Shown: positions 9,024 through 18,747, numbered from the stretch's first letter. The stretch is 64,000 nt of DNA from Microbacterium protaetiae (GCF_004135285.1 NZ_CP035494.1:3100001-3164000); one strand, 5' to 3'. Notes: generated by a model not told the origin, from the letters alone. Numbers and translations are program-made.

Positions 9024-10043
9024 TCAGAACCCGGCGGCGCTCTGCAGCTTCGTGAGGATGCCGCCCTCGGCGTCGAAGTACTTCGCGTTCGCGGCATCCC
9101 ACCCGCCGAAGTCGCCGTCGATGGTCAACAACGTCGGAACGGCCGGGAAGGGGTGGGCGGGATCCATCGCGCCCTCGACGGTGACCTCGCCGGTCTGGTC
9201 TGCCACACTTGCCAGCGGGCGATACCCGGTGGCGGCATAGAGCTTCTGCCCGGCGGCGCTCTTCTGAAAGGCGAGCCACTTCTCGGCGACTGCGGAGTGT
9301 CCCTTCACGAGGGCGCAGCTGTTCTCGATGAGCAGTGAGCTGTCGGGCACCACATAGTCGAAGTCGCTGCCGGACTGACGGGCGAGGATCGCCTCGTTCT
9401 CATACGAGATCAGCACGTCACCTTTGCCGCTGGTGAAGGTGCTGGTGGCCTGGCGCCCGCTGGCCGGAAGCGCCACGACATTGTCGAAGAAGCTCGTGAT
9501 GTACGCCTGCGCGGCGGCATCGTCGGAACCGGCCGCGAGCACCGAGCCGTAGGCGGCCAACAGGTTCCACTTCGCCGAGCCCGATGACGCGGGATCCGGC
9601 GTGACGATCTGAACGCCGGGTGCGGTCAGGTCCGCCCAGGTCGTGATGTGCTTCGGGTTGCCCGGGCGCACGACGAAGACGACGACCGAGTCGGTGCACA
9701 CGCCGTCGGTCGCGTTGTCCTTCCAGTCGGCCGACACGAGGCCGGCCTCGACCAGTCGCGTGACATCCGGTTCGAGTGAGAGATGCACTTCGTCGGCCTT
9801 CTGTCCTGCCTGCACCGAGCGGGACTGGTCGCCCGATGCGCCGTACGACTCAGAGAACGAGACGCCCTGACCCTCGGCGGTCTGCGCGAAGGCCTTCTCG
9901 ACACCCTGGTTGGCCTCTTCCAGCACCGAGTACCCGACGATGGCGACACCGTGTGTGGCGCTGGCATCGGCGGCGCCGGAGCAGCCTGTCAGTGCGAGTG
10001 CTCCGAGCACGGCGAGAGCCGCGCCCACTCTGATCTTGGCCAT
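9024..10043 (-). CDS. sulfate-binding lipoprotein of the ABC importer
   Basis: 339 aa. Signal peptide with lipobox LTGC, Cys21, so the mature protein is tethered to the outer face of the membrane. The remainder matches the Sbp/CysP periplasmic binding family: ASGDQSRSV near the N-domain, the VVFVVRPGNPKHI strand, DPASSGSAKWNLLAAYG (anion-binding P-loop-like turn near 170) and DVLISYENEAI near 226. Delivers sulfate or thiosulfate to CysTW. First gene of the operon; AGAGGA stands 6-11 bases before the ATG. Sbp and CysP (sulfate versus thiosulfate preference) cannot be separated from sequence. Confidence 0.93.
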   Translation of the reverse strand: MAKIRVGAALAVLGALALTGCSGAADASATHGVAIVGYSVLEEANQGVEKAFAQTAEGQGVSFSESYGASGDQSRSVQAGQKADEVHLSLEPDVTRLVEAGLVSADWKDNATDGVCTDSVVVFVVRPGNPKHITTWADLTAPGVQIVTPDPASSGSAKWNLLAAYGSVLAAGSDDAAAQAYITSFFDNVVALPASGRQATSTFTSGKGDVLISYENEAILARQSGSDFDYVVPDSSLLIENSCALVKGHSAVAEKWLAFQKSAAGQKLYAATGYRPLASVADQTGEVTVEGAMDPAHPFPAVPTLLTIDGDFGGWDAANAKYFDAEGGILTKLQSAAGF

Positions 10044-10103
10044 GCGTCGTCCTCTTCTCTTCGTACGCGCCCTGCAGCCGGCGTGAACCGGGGACTGTCC
10101 AGA

Positions 10104-10109
10104 ACGCTA
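10104..10109 (-). promoter_or_regulatory. candidate -10 element TAGCGT of the sulfate operon
   Basis: TAGCGT on the minus strand, 60 bases before the binding-protein ATG, inside a 178-base gene-free gap (10044-10221). No clear -35, and no palindrome strong enough to call an operator. Confidence 0.3.
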
Positions 10110-10221
10110 GGAGAGATCGCCGGTGCGGGCCCGTGACGTTTCGTCGGAGGAGATATTTCGTCATCCGGCGTCATACGCGTGCTGCACGCCGGCGCGACAG
10201 GTAAGGACGGTCGCCGCCGCG

Positions 10222-11154
10222 CTACCGGTGGTCCGGCGGGTCTGATGACGCCGAGTGGTGGCCGAAGGGCAGATGGATGCGGGCGGCCGCACTGCCCACG
10301 ACTTTTGTCGCTCGCACCGTGGCCCCGCCCACCGATTGCCCCGCCCGGCGCACGCTACGACCGAGCACGGCTTCCACGCGGGTGGCACCGGGTCGGGGTT
10401 CGAGCTGGGCAGGCAGATGTGCCGGCGGCATCCCGAACGCGCGACGGGCGCCCACCACGATGCGGCGGCCGAGAATGCCGTTGCCGGCCCCGCCGACCAC
10501 CGCTCCGACCCCGAAAGGCAGAGCCTTGCCCACCCACGACGTGCCGCCCGCGACGGCGAACCGGCGAACGAAAGTCGACTTCAGACGGTCGACGATGGGG
10601 CCGATCGCGGTGCGGGGGAGCGTCTTGGTGACCAGCTCACCCCAGTACGTGCCGCGTGAGGGGCCCTTGCCCGTCGCCTGCCGCGCGAGCTGGGTGAGCA
10701 GGTCGACGCCCTCTGACCCCAGCATCAACGTCAGCACGAGTGCGCGGGCGCGATCAGGATTGTCGACGGGGATCCCGTGCACCTCGGCGAGGGATTGTGC
10801 GAACAACGCGGTGGCCTCGACGAAGCCGACCGTCTCGACACCGCTCAGGGCGAGGGTCACACCGGTGGTGACCAGCGGGATGACGGCGGTGGCTCCCACA
10901 GCCGCTCCCGTGGTGGCCACGGTCGCCAGATAGCGGTTCTCGAGAATGCGCACGATCTGTGCGGGCGTGGCGTCGGGATGCCGCAGCCGCACGCTGCGCA
11001 GATGTGCGAGCACCGCCGGCCGTTGGATGGCCAGCACCCGATCAAGGGCGCGGATGATCGCCGGATGATCAGCGGAGCCGACGGGCGGAAGCCCCGAGAC
11101 CCAGGGCGCATCGTCGGGAAGCGAATCGATGCGGTGGACCTTGCGGGGCATCAC
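10222..11154 (-). CDS. hypothetical membrane-associated protein coupled to a nucleotidyltransferase
   Basis: 310 aa. I do not recognise the family with certainty. An N-terminal polar part (1-75) is followed by a long hydrophobic, Gly/Ala-rich stretch (about 78-128, GAAVGATAVIPLVTTGVTLA) and a second one near 218-245 (LPFGVGAVVGGAGNGILGRR), then a basic C-terminus. The spacing, with an AEVHGI motif after the first stretch, is loosely reminiscent of EcsC-type proteins. GTG at 11154 and ATG at 11151 both work; they follow directly on the TGA of the nucleotidyltransferase (TGAGTGATG), so the two are translated together. This is the last gene before the 178-base gap to the sulfate operon. Confidence 0.65.
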   Translation of the reverse strand: MMPRKVHRIDSLPDDAPWVSGLPPVGSADHPAIIRALDRVLAIQRPAVLAHLRSVRLRHPDATPAQIVRILENRYLATVATTGAAVGATAVIPLVTTGVTLALSGVETVGFVEATALFAQSLAEVHGIPVDNPDRARALVLTLMLGSEGVDLLTQLARQATGKGPSRGTYWGELVTKTLPRTAIGPIVDRLKSTFVRRFAVAGGTSWVGKALPFGVGAVVGGAGNGILGRRIVVGARRAFGMPPAHLPAQLEPRPGATRVEAVLGRSVRRAGQSVGGATVRATKVVGSAAARIHLPFGHHSASSDPPDHR

Positions 11155-11847
11155 TCAGACGAAGAGATTGGCACGCTCGAGGTCTTCGGCGAAGTCCACC
11201 TCGACCGCGTACAGGTCAGAGATGTCCAGCGGTGTCAACTTGATGCCGTCTTCAGAGATCGCCAGCTCAAGTCCACGCTCGAAGTAGTCCTGATCGTCGA
11301 CCCGGTGCAGCTGGCGGATCAGCGCGCGCTTCTCGCCGCTGGAGATGTAGTTGATGCCGATGGCTTCGCCGATGCCGCCGACCACGGTCTTGGACAGCTC
11401 CTTGATCGCGCCGTCGGGTGCCACGGTGTATTTGACTTCTTCGTCACTGACCTTGGACGTGTTCACCGCGACGAAAGAGCGGTCGGCCTCGATGAGCGGA
11501 ACGGCCCGACCCAGGATGCGCGGGTCGAAGACGACATCGCCGTTCATCCAGAGAACACCGCCGCGCCCCGAGGCAGAGAGTGCGCGCAGCAGGCTCTTCG
11601 AGGTGTTGGTCTGGTCGTAGCGGTCGTTGTAGACGTAGTCGGCGTGCGGGAACGCCTCGACGATCGTTTCGGCGCGGTATCCGACCACCGTGGTGATGCG
11701 CACCTCGCGGCCGAACGCCGCGTGCAGATTATCGTGCTGCTGGCCCATGATCGAGCGGCCATCGTTCAGTCTGGTCAGCGACTTGGGAAGGCTGCGACCG
11801 AGTCGCGAGCCCATACCGGCCGCAAGAATGACGGTCTGAAGAGTCAC
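11155..11847 (-). CDS. LicC/GlmU-type sugar- or alcohol-phosphate nucleotidyltransferase
   Basis: 230 aa from GTG 11847, chosen because AGGAG lies 7 bases upstream; the longer frame (to 11952) has no such site. N-terminal Rossmann-like NTP transferase: LAAGMGSRLG...PKSL at 9-24 is the pyrophosphorylase signature (G-x-G-S-R ... P-K), NGDVVFD near 104 supplies the Mg-binding Asp, and YAVEVDFAEDL at the C-terminus supplies the second acidic ligand. Such enzymes make CDP- or NDP-activated alcohols or sugars, for example CDP-choline. With two CDP-glycerol-type transferases 8 kb away it could feed surface polymer synthesis, but the product is not predictable. Coupled to the unknown membrane protein downstream. 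Confidence 0.8.
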   Translation of the reverse strand: MTLQTVILAAGMGSRLGRSLPKSLTRLNDGRSIMGQQHDNLHAAFGREVRITTVVGYRAETIVEAFPHADYVYNDRYDQTNTSKSLLRALSASGRGGVLWMNGDVVFDPRILGRAVPLIEADRSFVAVNTSKVSDEEVKYTVAPDGAIKELSKTVVGGIGEAIGINYISSGEKRALIRQLHRVDDQDYFERGLELAISEDGIKLTPLDISDLYAVEVDFAEDLERANLFV

Positions 11848-11915
11848 TATCAGCTCCTGGAGTCTGTGTCTGGGATCCCGGCCAAGCCGGCGAGACACCC
11901 CGTCGTGCTCAGCCC

Positions 11916-11921
11916 ATGCTA
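11916..11921 (-). promoter_or_regulatory. candidate -10 element TAGCAT
   Basis: TAGCAT on the minus strand, 68 bases before the nucleotidyltransferase GTG, in the 186-base gap between this gene and the divergent ABC ATPase. No matched -35. Confidence 0.3.
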
Positions 11922-12033
11922 CCGAAACGAATGGAAAGAACCCGGGAATCACAGGCGACGTTGTGTTTCCGTGACAAAGGACACGGCCGTCTCCCAGGGT
12001 GTCTCACAGCCAGTCGGTTGATACCTTGGACCA

Positions 12034-13344
12034 GTGACAGCCTCCCTTCCGGTGCCACGCGAACCCCGTTCGGACGCGGCGCACGCGCCGTCTGACGCGG
12101 AGGCTTCGCGCGCGACGGAGCAGGCCGCGAAGAAACCGGCTCGCAAGCCGCGGGCGCCGCGGAAGAAGGCAGCGGCCGTCGGCGTGTCGCCTGCCAACAA
12201 GGCCGGGATCGTCTCGATCGACGGCATCGTCATTCCACCCAAACCGCCTCTGCCACTGCCTGCGGCGGCATCGCCCGAGTCGGAGGCCTCGCTGCCGGAC
12301 GGCCGGCTCGATGACATCGCCGTGCCGCCGAAGCCGCCGTTGCCGGTGCCGGTGTCGGTGTCGGTGACCGTGCAGACCTCCGCGCCGGCCGAGGTCGACG
12401 TCGAGGCCGAGGGTGAGGTCGATGTCGAGGTTGAGTCCGAGACCGCGACTGAGGTGGCCGTCGAGGCGGACCCCGCGTCGGAAACGGCCGTCGAGGCGGA
12501 CCCCGCGTCGGAAACGACCGTCGCGGCGGAGCCCGCGTCGGAAACGACCGTCGAGGCGGAGCCCGCGGCAGCTGCGGCATCCCTCGTTCCCGCGGTGCAC
12601 CTGCGCGGACTCGTCAAGACCTTCGGCGCGACTCGCGCGGTCGACGGTATCGATCTCACGGTGCCCGCTGGCACTTTCTACGGTCTGGTGGGGCCGAACG
12701 GGGCCGGCAAGACGACGACCCTGTCGATGATCTCGGGCCTCATCCGTCCCGATCGGGGCGTCGTCGAGATAGACGGCATCGATGCGGCGCGGCATCCCCG
12801 CGATGTCAAACGCATGATCGGCGTGCTGCCCGACCGCCTGCGCACCTTCGACCGGCTGACCGGCCGTCAGCTGCTGTACTACACAGGCATGCTGCGCGGA
12901 CTGGCCGCCGGCATCGTCAACGCCCGCATCGACGACCTCGCCACGGCCTTCGACCTCACCGCCGCCCTGGGCCGCCCGGTGTCGGACTACTCCGCCGGGA
13001 TGACCAAGAAGGTCATGCTCGCCGGCGCACTGTTGCACTCCCCGCGACTGCTCGTGCTCGACGAGCCGTTCGAGGCGGTCGACCCGGTCTCGTCGGAGGT
13101 CATCCTCGACATTCTGCGGGCGTATGTCGAGCACGGCGGCACGGTGGTGCTGTCCAGTCATGGCATGGAACTCATCGAACGCGTCTGCTCGCGTGTGGCT
13201 GTCATCGTCGCAGGTCAGGTGCTGGCCGAAGGCACCCTCGACGAGGTGCGCGGCGAGCTCACCCTCGAACAGCGCTTTCTGCAGTTGGCCGGCGGTCTCA
13301 GCGAGGTGGAGGGCCTGGAGTGGCTGCGCGGATTCTCCAGCTGA
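12034..13344 (+). CDS. ABC transporter ATP-binding protein with long repeat-bearing N-terminal extension
   Basis: 436 aa. The last ~240 residues are a DrrA/CcmA-type ATPase: Walker A GPNGAGKTT at 220-228, signature DYSAGMTKK near 319, Walker B LLVLDEPFEAVD near 339, H-loop VLSSHGMEL near 370. The first ~190 residues are unlike the family: a Lys/Ala/Pro tract (KKPARKPRAPRKKAA), two copies of a PPKPPLP proline motif (near 69 and 92), then an acidic run with a 10-residue tandem repeat. The extension is probably disordered and cytosolic. GTG start at 12034; it overlaps the next gene, the cognate membrane protein, by 25 bases. Export of lipid, drug or metal cannot be distinguished. Confidence 0.88.
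   Translation: MTASLPVPREPRSDAAHAPSDAEASRATEQAAKKPARKPRAPRKKAAAVGVSPANKAGIVSIDGIVIPPKPPLPLPAAASPESEASLPDGRLDDIAVPPKPPLPVPVSVSVTVQTSAPAEVDVEAEGEVDVEVESETATEVAVEADPASETAVEADPASETTVAAEPASETTVEAEPAAAAASLVPAVHLRGLVKTFGATRAVDGIDLTVPAGTFYGLVGPNGAGKTTTLSMISGLIRPDRGVVEIDGIDAARHPRDVKRMIGVLPDRLRTFDRLTGRQLLYYTGMLRGLAAGIVNARIDDLATAFDLTAALGRPVSDYSAGMTKKVMLAGALLHSPRLLVLDEPFEAVDPVSSEVILDILRAYVEHGGTVVLSSHGMELIERVCSRVAVIVAGQVLAEGTLDEVRGELTLEQRFLQLAGGLSEVEGLEWLRGFSS
12457..12570 (+). repeat. tandem 30-bp coding repeat, 3.8 copies
   Basis: Units start at 12457, 12487, 12517 and 12547 (last one cut at 24 bases). The first two encode AVEADPASET identically; the third and fourth vary at a few bases. The high DNA identity suggests recent slippage expansion and possible copy-number variation between strains. 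Confidence 0.9.
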
Positions 13345-14864
13345 GACTCGCGCTCCTGCTGGCGCCGCTTCGTGCGGGCGGCCGGGCCGTGCGCGCGGGT
13401 GCGGGCGTCGTGCTGCTCGCGGCCGCCGTGGCGGTGGGATGCTGGGGGCTGCTCACTCTGCACAGCGCAGGCGTGGACGCGGCCGCGGTGGTCACGGTGC
13501 TGGGCGGCAGCGCCCTCACCCTCGGCTTCATGGCAGCACCGTTGATCGTCGGTGGGTCCGATCCGCTCGACCCACGGGCGTTCCGTGCGTTCGCGATGGG
13601 CTCGGGACCGCTTTCGGCGACGTTGGCGCTCGTCGGGCTGGTCAGCGTACCGCTCCTGGCCCTGATCGCCCTTGCCGTGTGCGTTGCAGTGCTGTGGACG
13701 CAGCGAGGTGCGCCCACCGGTTTCGCCGTCACCGGTGCTGTGCTGGGCGTGGTCACCTGCGCGTTGTCGGCGAGGGTGTTCGGCGCCGTGGCCACAGCGG
13801 TGCTCGCACCGCGGCGGTCGCGTGAGCTGACCGGGCTGTTCCTGGTGGCGGTACTGGTCGTGGTCGTTCCCGCGGGCACGTTCTTCGCATCGCTGCACTG
13901 GGATCAGCACATTCCCGCACCCCTGCTGCGCGCCGTAGAGATCCTCGCCCGCACGCCACTGGGAGCGGGGTGGGCGCTGGCATGGCGGCAGGATGCGGCA
14001 TCCCTGGCCGTCGCGGCGGCCACCGTCATCGTGCTCGCCGGACTCTGGTGGGCCCTCGTCGACCGTGTGATGCGCACCAGCGAGCGTCCGGTCGCCGCGC
14101 AAGGCAGTGGAGGACTGGGCTGGTTCGCCATCACACCGGCAACGCCGGGCGGGGCGGTGGCCGCCCGCAGCCTGGCTTACTGGCTCGCCGATCGCCGCTA
14201 CCTGGTCAACCTCGTCGTGATCCCGTTCGCTGCCGCGGCCGCGATGGTGCCGCTGCTGGTGGTGGGCGTGCCGTTCCACTGGGTGATTCTTGTTCCCGCA
14301 CCGCTGATGGCGCTGTTCCTGGGATGGCTCCCGCACAACGACCTCGCCTATGACTCCACGGCCGTATGGCTGCACCTGGCCACCGGTGTGCGGGGTATCT
14401 CCGACCGGGCAGGCCGCCTGGTCCCGGTGCTGGTGATCGGCATCGCGGCGCTCGCGATCGCCGTCCCGGTGACAGCGAGCCTGCACGGCGACGCGGCGAT
14501 GGCGCCGCCGATGATCGGGGTGTGCGCCAGCCTGTTCCTGAGCGGGCTGGGGCTGTCCAGCATCGCGTCGGCGGCCACGCCGTCTGCCGTCACGCCGCCG
14601 GGCGAAAGCCCGTTCCGGCAACCCGAACGCACCGGTGCCGCAGGCGCGGTGGCTCAGGGGTCTGTGCTGCTCGCATCGCTCGCGCTCTCGGTGCCCGCCG
14701 TGTGGTGGACCTGGCTCTCGATCGACGATGAGCGATACGTCGGTGTGGCGCTGTGGGGAGGTCTCGGCATCGGGCTGGTGGTGCTGGCGCTGGGATTGAC
14801 GGTCGGATCGCTCGTCTTCGAGCGCCGGGGCACGCGACTGCTCGAGCTCGCCGAGTCGTTCTGA
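13320..14864 (+). CDS. polytopic ABC exporter membrane protein
   Basis: 514 aa with about 12 hydrophobic segments spread over the whole length (for example ALLLAPLRAGGRAVRAGAGVVLLAAAV at the start and LALSVPAVWWTWL near 465). GTG start at 13320 lies within the end of the ATPase gene (25-base overlap), so the two form one exporter operon. No permease family motif can be named; the ATPase type (DrrA-like) normally pairs with an ABC-2 permease, and this protein may be a fused or enlarged version. Stop at 14862-14864 is followed by the DUF3039 gene after 39 bases. Confidence 0.75.
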   Translation: MAARILQLRLALLLAPLRAGGRAVRAGAGVVLLAAAVAVGCWGLLTLHSAGVDAAAVVTVLGGSALTLGFMAAPLIVGGSDPLDPRAFRAFAMGSGPLSATLALVGLVSVPLLALIALAVCVAVLWTQRGAPTGFAVTGAVLGVVTCALSARVFGAVATAVLAPRRSRELTGLFLVAVLVVVVPAGTFFASLHWDQHIPAPLLRAVEILARTPLGAGWALAWRQDAASLAVAAATVIVLAGLWWALVDRVMRTSERPVAAQGSGGLGWFAITPATPGGAVAARSLAYWLADRRYLVNLVVIPFAAAAAMVPLLVVGVPFHWVILVPAPLMALFLGWLPHNDLAYDSTAVWLHLATGVRGISDRAGRLVPVLVIGIAALAIAVPVTASLHGDAAMAPPMIGVCASLFLSGLGLSSIASAATPSAVTPPGESPFRQPERTGAAGAVAQGSVLLASLALSVPAVWWTWLSIDDERYVGVALWGGLGIGLVVLALGLTVGSLVFERRGTRLLELAESF

Positions 14865-14889
14865 GCGCCCTGCGCGCCACCAGCGCGAC

Positions 14890-14895
14890 TAGACT
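14890..14895 (+). promoter_or_regulatory. -10 element TAGACT, leaderless type
   Basis: TAGACT ends 8 bases before the ATG at 14904, with no ribosome site in between; supports both leaderless transcription and the choice of this ATG over TTG 14895. Confidence 0.55.
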
Positions 14896-14903
14896 TGGCG
14901 TTC

Positions 14904-15170
14904 ATGAGCACGCCGATGGAAAGCCCCGACCAGGGCGGTATCGCCACCCTTGACCGCGAGCTCGAAGAGCTCATCCGCGAAGAGGCGATCGAGCCGGGCG
15001 ACCACGAGCGCTTCTCGCACTATGTGCAGAAGGAGAAGATCCTCGAATCGGCTCTCACCGGCAAGCCGGTGCGGGCGCTGTGCGGCAAGAAGTGGACGCC
15101 CGGGCGCGACCCCGAGAAGTTTCCGGTCTGCCCGACGTGCAAGGAGATCTACGAGGGTCTGCGGGCCTGA
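14904..15170 (+). CDS. DUF3039 domain-containing small protein
   Basis: 88 aa. Matches DUF3039, an actinobacterial family of unknown role. Cys60 (RALCGKKW), Cys76 and Cys79 (PVCPTCKE) together with His34 or His39 could hold a zinc ion, so a small zinc ribbon acting on nucleic acid or protein is plausible. The N-terminal half is acidic and helical (LDRELEELIREEAIE). ATG 14904 chosen because a TAGACT -10 element sits 8 bases upstream. It stands between the exporter and the convergent pncB; no operon partner. Confidence 0.85.
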   Translation: MSTPMESPDQGGIATLDRELEELIREEAIEPGDHERFSHYVQKEKILESALTGKPVRALCGKKWTPGRDPEKFPVCPTCKEIYEGLRA

Positions 15171-15191
15171 GCGCCGCGCCCGCGGGTCGGG

Positions 15192-16511
15192 TCAGTCCAC
15201 GTCGACGTAGACGGTGGGAATCGCCGGGTCGGCGCGGCTGAGCGCGAGCGCGCGGACCGGAAGCTCTTCACGCACCCGCGCATGGTGGGTACGTGCGGCG
15301 GCGACGCCGGCGGCACCCTCGTACGCGGTGTCGATCTCGCCGCCGGTGACGAACACCGCCTGCAACGGGCGGGCATCGGGGAACTCCCCGGCGGATGGGA
15401 CGTTCTCGAAACCGTCGGAGACAGTGATCAACTCCTGCGTGGCCGTTCCGGCATCGAGCGTGCGGAATGCCGCCTTGCGGCCACCCTTGGACGCCTTGTC
15501 GGTCGATGCCTTGGCCACTGACACCCACGAGCCGTCGCCGGCCTGGCGTGCAACGAGCTTGTAGACCATTCCCGCAGTGGGCGTGCCAGAACCGGTCACC
15601 AGCGCTGTGCCCACCCCATATGCGTCGACCGGGGCCGCGGCCAGCGTCGCTATCGCATACTCGTCGAGATCACTCGTGACAGTGATCTTGGTGTTCGTGG
15701 CGCCCAGCTCGTCGAGCTGCGCACGCACTTCAGCGGCCACGATCGGCAGGTCCCCGGAGTCGAGGCGCACACCGCCCAGGTCCGTTCCCGCCACCCGGAT
15801 CGCCGTCTCGACTCCGGTGCGGATGTCGTAGGTGTCCACGAGCAGAGTGGTCTTCACGCCGAGCGCGTCGATCTGCGAGCGGAAGGCGTCTTCCTCGCTG
15901 TCGTGCAGCAGGGTGAACGAATGCGCGGCGGTTCCCATGGTCGGGATGCCCCAGGCCTGGCCGGCCTCGAGATTGCTGGTGGCATCGAACCCGGCGATGT
16001 ACGCAGCACGGGCGGCAGCGACCGCGGAGTGCTCGCCGGCGCGACGCGAACCCATCTCGGCCAGAGGGCGGTCGCCGGCGGCTATCGACATGCGCGCGGC
16101 TGCGGTGGCCACGGCCGAGTCGTAGTTGAGCACGCTGAGCGCTATCGTCTCCAACACGACGGCCTCGGCGAACGAGCCCTCGATCGTCAGCAGCGGCGAG
16201 CCGGGAAAGTACAGCTCGCCCTCACGGTAGCCCGACACCGAGCCGGTGAATCGGTAGTCTTCGAGGAAGGCCACGGTGGCGGCATCCACCACCTTCTCAT
16301 CGCGCAGGTAGCGCAGCTCGGCCTCGTCGAAGCGGAAGTCGCGGATCAGGCTCAGCAGCCGTCCGGTGCCGGCGACCACGCCGAACCGGCGGCCGCCCGA
16401 CAGGCGTCGCGTGAAAAGTTCGAAGACGCAGTGCCGCGCTGCAGTGCCGTCGCGCAATGCGGCATCCAGCATGGTCAGCTCGTAGCGGTCGGTGAACAGT
16501 GCCGTGCTCAT
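15192..16511 (-). CDS. pncB: nicotinate phosphoribosyltransferase
   Basis: 439 aa from ATG 16511. Converts nicotinate, PRPP and ATP to nicotinate mononucleotide in the NAD salvage (Preiss-Handler) pathway, in the cytosol. Recognised by the TDRYELTML start, the [16 protein letters not shown] strand, [17 protein letters not shown] near 156 with the active-site region, [18 protein letters not shown] near 197 and SGDLP near 255. An in-frame ATG four codons upstream (16523) overlaps the -10 element TATGCT, so 16511 is preferred; this also matches the [12 protein letters not shown] start of relatives. Divergent from murI, with only 41 bases between start codons. Confidence 0.95.
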   Translation of the reverse strand: MSTALFTDRYELTMLDAALRDGTAARHCVFELFTRRLSGGRRFGVVAGTGRLLSLIRDFRFDEAELRYLRDEKVVDAATVAFLEDYRFTGSVSGYREGELYFPGSPLLTIEGSFAEAVVLETIALSVLNYDSAVATAAARMSIAAGDRPLAEMGSRRAGEHSAVAAARAAYIAGFDATSNLEAGQAWGIPTMGTAAHSFTLLHDSEEDAFRSQIDALGVKTTLLVDTYDIRTGVETAIRVAGTDLGGVRLDSGDLPIVAAEVRAQLDELGATNTKITVTSDLDEYAIATLAAAPVDAYGVGTALVTGSGTPTAGMVYKLVARQAGDGSWVSVAKASTDKASKGGRKAAFRTLDAGTATQELITVSDGFENVPSAGEFPDARPLQAVFVTGGEIDTAYEGAAGVAAARTHHARVREELPVRALALSRADPAIPTVYVDVD

Positions 16512-16518
16512 GCCGGTC

Positions 16519-16524
16519 AGCATA
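16519..16524 (-). promoter_or_regulatory. -10 element TATGCT of pncB, leaderless type
   Basis: TATGCT on the minus strand ends 7 bases before the pncB ATG at 16511. Confidence 0.45.
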
Positions 16525-16538
16525 TCGGTGCTGCCGGG

Positions 16539-16544
16539 TAGGCT
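16539..16544 (+). promoter_or_regulatory. -10 element TAGGCT of murI, leaderless type
   Basis: TAGGCT ends 8 bases before the murI GTG at 16553; the pncB -10 lies 15 bases away on the other strand, so the two promoters must compete for or share polymerase contacts. Confidence 0.5.
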
Positions 16545-16552
16545 TGAGGATC

Positions 16553-17394
16553 GTGAATGATGCGCCGATCGGAATCTTCGACTCCGGCGTCGGCGGTCTC
16601 ACCGTCGCCCGGGCGATCTCTGCGCTGCTGCCGCGCGAGTCGCTGCGCTACATCGGCGACACCGCGCACTCGCCGTATGGGCCCAAGCCCATCGCCGACG
16701 TGCGCCGGTACGCTCTCGAAGTGCTCGACACGCTGGTCGACGAGGGCGTGAAGATGCTGGTCATCGCCTGCAACACCGCCTCGGCCGCGATGCTGCGCGA
16801 CGCGCGCGAGCGCTACGACGTGCCGGTGGTCGAGGTGATCGGGCCTGCCGCGCGCACGGCGATGTCGACGACCCGCAACAAGCGCATCGGGGTCATCGGC
16901 ACCGCCGGCACGATCGGATCGGGCGTCTACCAAGACCTGCTCGGCGTCAACGCCGATCTCACCGTTTTCGCCCAGCCCTGCCCGCGGTTCGTGGAGTTCG
17001 TCGAGGCAGGCATCACCGATACCGCACAGGTGCTCGCCGTGGCCGAGGAGTATCTCGCGCCGCTGCGGCACGCAGGCGTGGACACCCTCGTGCTCGGATG
17101 CACGCACTACCCGTTTCTGGAAGGCGCCATCAGCTACGTGATGGGTGCCGATGTGTCGCTGGTCTCCAGCGACACCGAGACCGCGAAGGACGTCTACCGG
17201 CAGCTCGTCTCGCGTGACCTGCTGGCCGGGCCCGATGCCGTGCCACACCACGAATACGAGGCCACCGGCGACTCGGAGCACGAGTTCCTGAACCTGGCGC
17301 ACCGGCTCATGGGCCGTGAGGTGCGCACCGTCAAGCTGGTGCAGACCGGCGTCATCGACCTGCCGAAGGCAGCGGCATCCCACCGAGGAGAGAT

Positions 17395-17398
<4 letters not shown>
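16553..17398 (+). CDS. murI: glutamate racemase
   Basis: 281 aa from GTG 16553, which has GAGGA just upstream and a TAGGCT element beyond it. Interconverts L- and D-glutamate, giving D-Glu for peptidoglycan. Both catalytic cysteines are present: Cys73 in ACNTASA and Cys183 in [16 protein letters not shown] at 9-18 forms the substrate-binding loop and [11 protein letters not shown] near 40 follows. Cytosolic, cofactor-independent. First of a tight run murI-rph-rdgB: its stop overlaps rph as ATGA. Confidence 0.96.
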
Positions 17399-18131
<733 letters not shown>

Positions 18132-18135
<4 letters not shown>

Positions 18136-18728
18136 CCCGCGCGGTTCTGGCCACGCACAATCCGCACAAGGTCGTCGAGTTCGCCCGCATCGTCGCCGCC
18201 ACCCGTCCCGACCTCGAGCTGATCGGGTACGACGGCCCCGAGCCGGTCGAAGACGGTGTGACCTTCGCCCAGAACGCCCTCATCAAGGCACGAGCGGCCG
18301 CAGCGCACACCGGGCTGGCGGCGTTCGCCGACGACTCGGGCGTGTGCGTGGACGTTCTCGGTGGTGCACCCGGGGTCTTCTCGGCGTACTGGGCCGGGCA
18401 CCGCAAAGACGACCGCGCCAACCGCGCGCTGCTGCTCGACCAGATCAGCGACATCGCCGACCCGCACCGCACCGCGCACTATGTGTCGGTGATCGCCCTG
18501 GCGCTGCCCGGTGGTGACGAGCACGTGGTCGAGGGCGTGTGGCCCGGACGGATCGCCGCAGCCGTGCGCGGCGACGGCGGGTTCGGCTACGACCCGGTGT
18601 TCATCCCCGATGAGCAGCCCACCGATGCCGAGCGGACGGTGGGCGAGTGGAGCGATGAGGAGAAGACCGCCCGCTCGCACCGAGCCCGGGCGTTCGAGGC
18701 GCTGCAGCCGCTGCTAAGCCTTATCTGA
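18132..18728 (+). CDS. rdgB: non-canonical purine NTP pyrophosphatase (RdgB/HAM1)
   Basis: 198 aa from GTG 18132, which overlaps the rph stop as GTGA; the open frame upstream lies inside rph. Hydrolyses dITP, XTP and similar damaged nucleotides to monophosphate, keeping them out of DNA. Motifs: [11 protein letters not shown] at 5-15 (nucleotide-binding), [12 protein letters not shown] near 65 (metal and catalytic Asp), and [12 protein letters not shown] near 150 (base pocket). The rph-rdgB order is common across bacteria. The stop codon is embedded in the left arm of an inverted repeat described separately. Confidence 0.96.
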
Positions 18729-18747
18729 TGATGAGAATCGGCATCAT
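18728..18747. promoter_or_regulatory. inverted repeat upstream of the CDF exporter, candidate metal-regulator site
   Basis: ATGATG/CATCAT, perfect 6-bp arms with an 8-base AT-richer centre (AGAATCGG). It begins at the rdgB stop and ends 43 bases before the exporter's -10 element. Its look (GAGAATCGGCATCAT) is loosely that of a Fur/Zur-family box, but no regulator gene is nearby. Confidence 0.35.

Noticed and set aside
13215..14621. 468-codon open frame opposite the exporter membrane protein
   Set aside because: Shadow of the 13320-14864 gene, with Arg/Gly/Gln composition typical of antisense frames.
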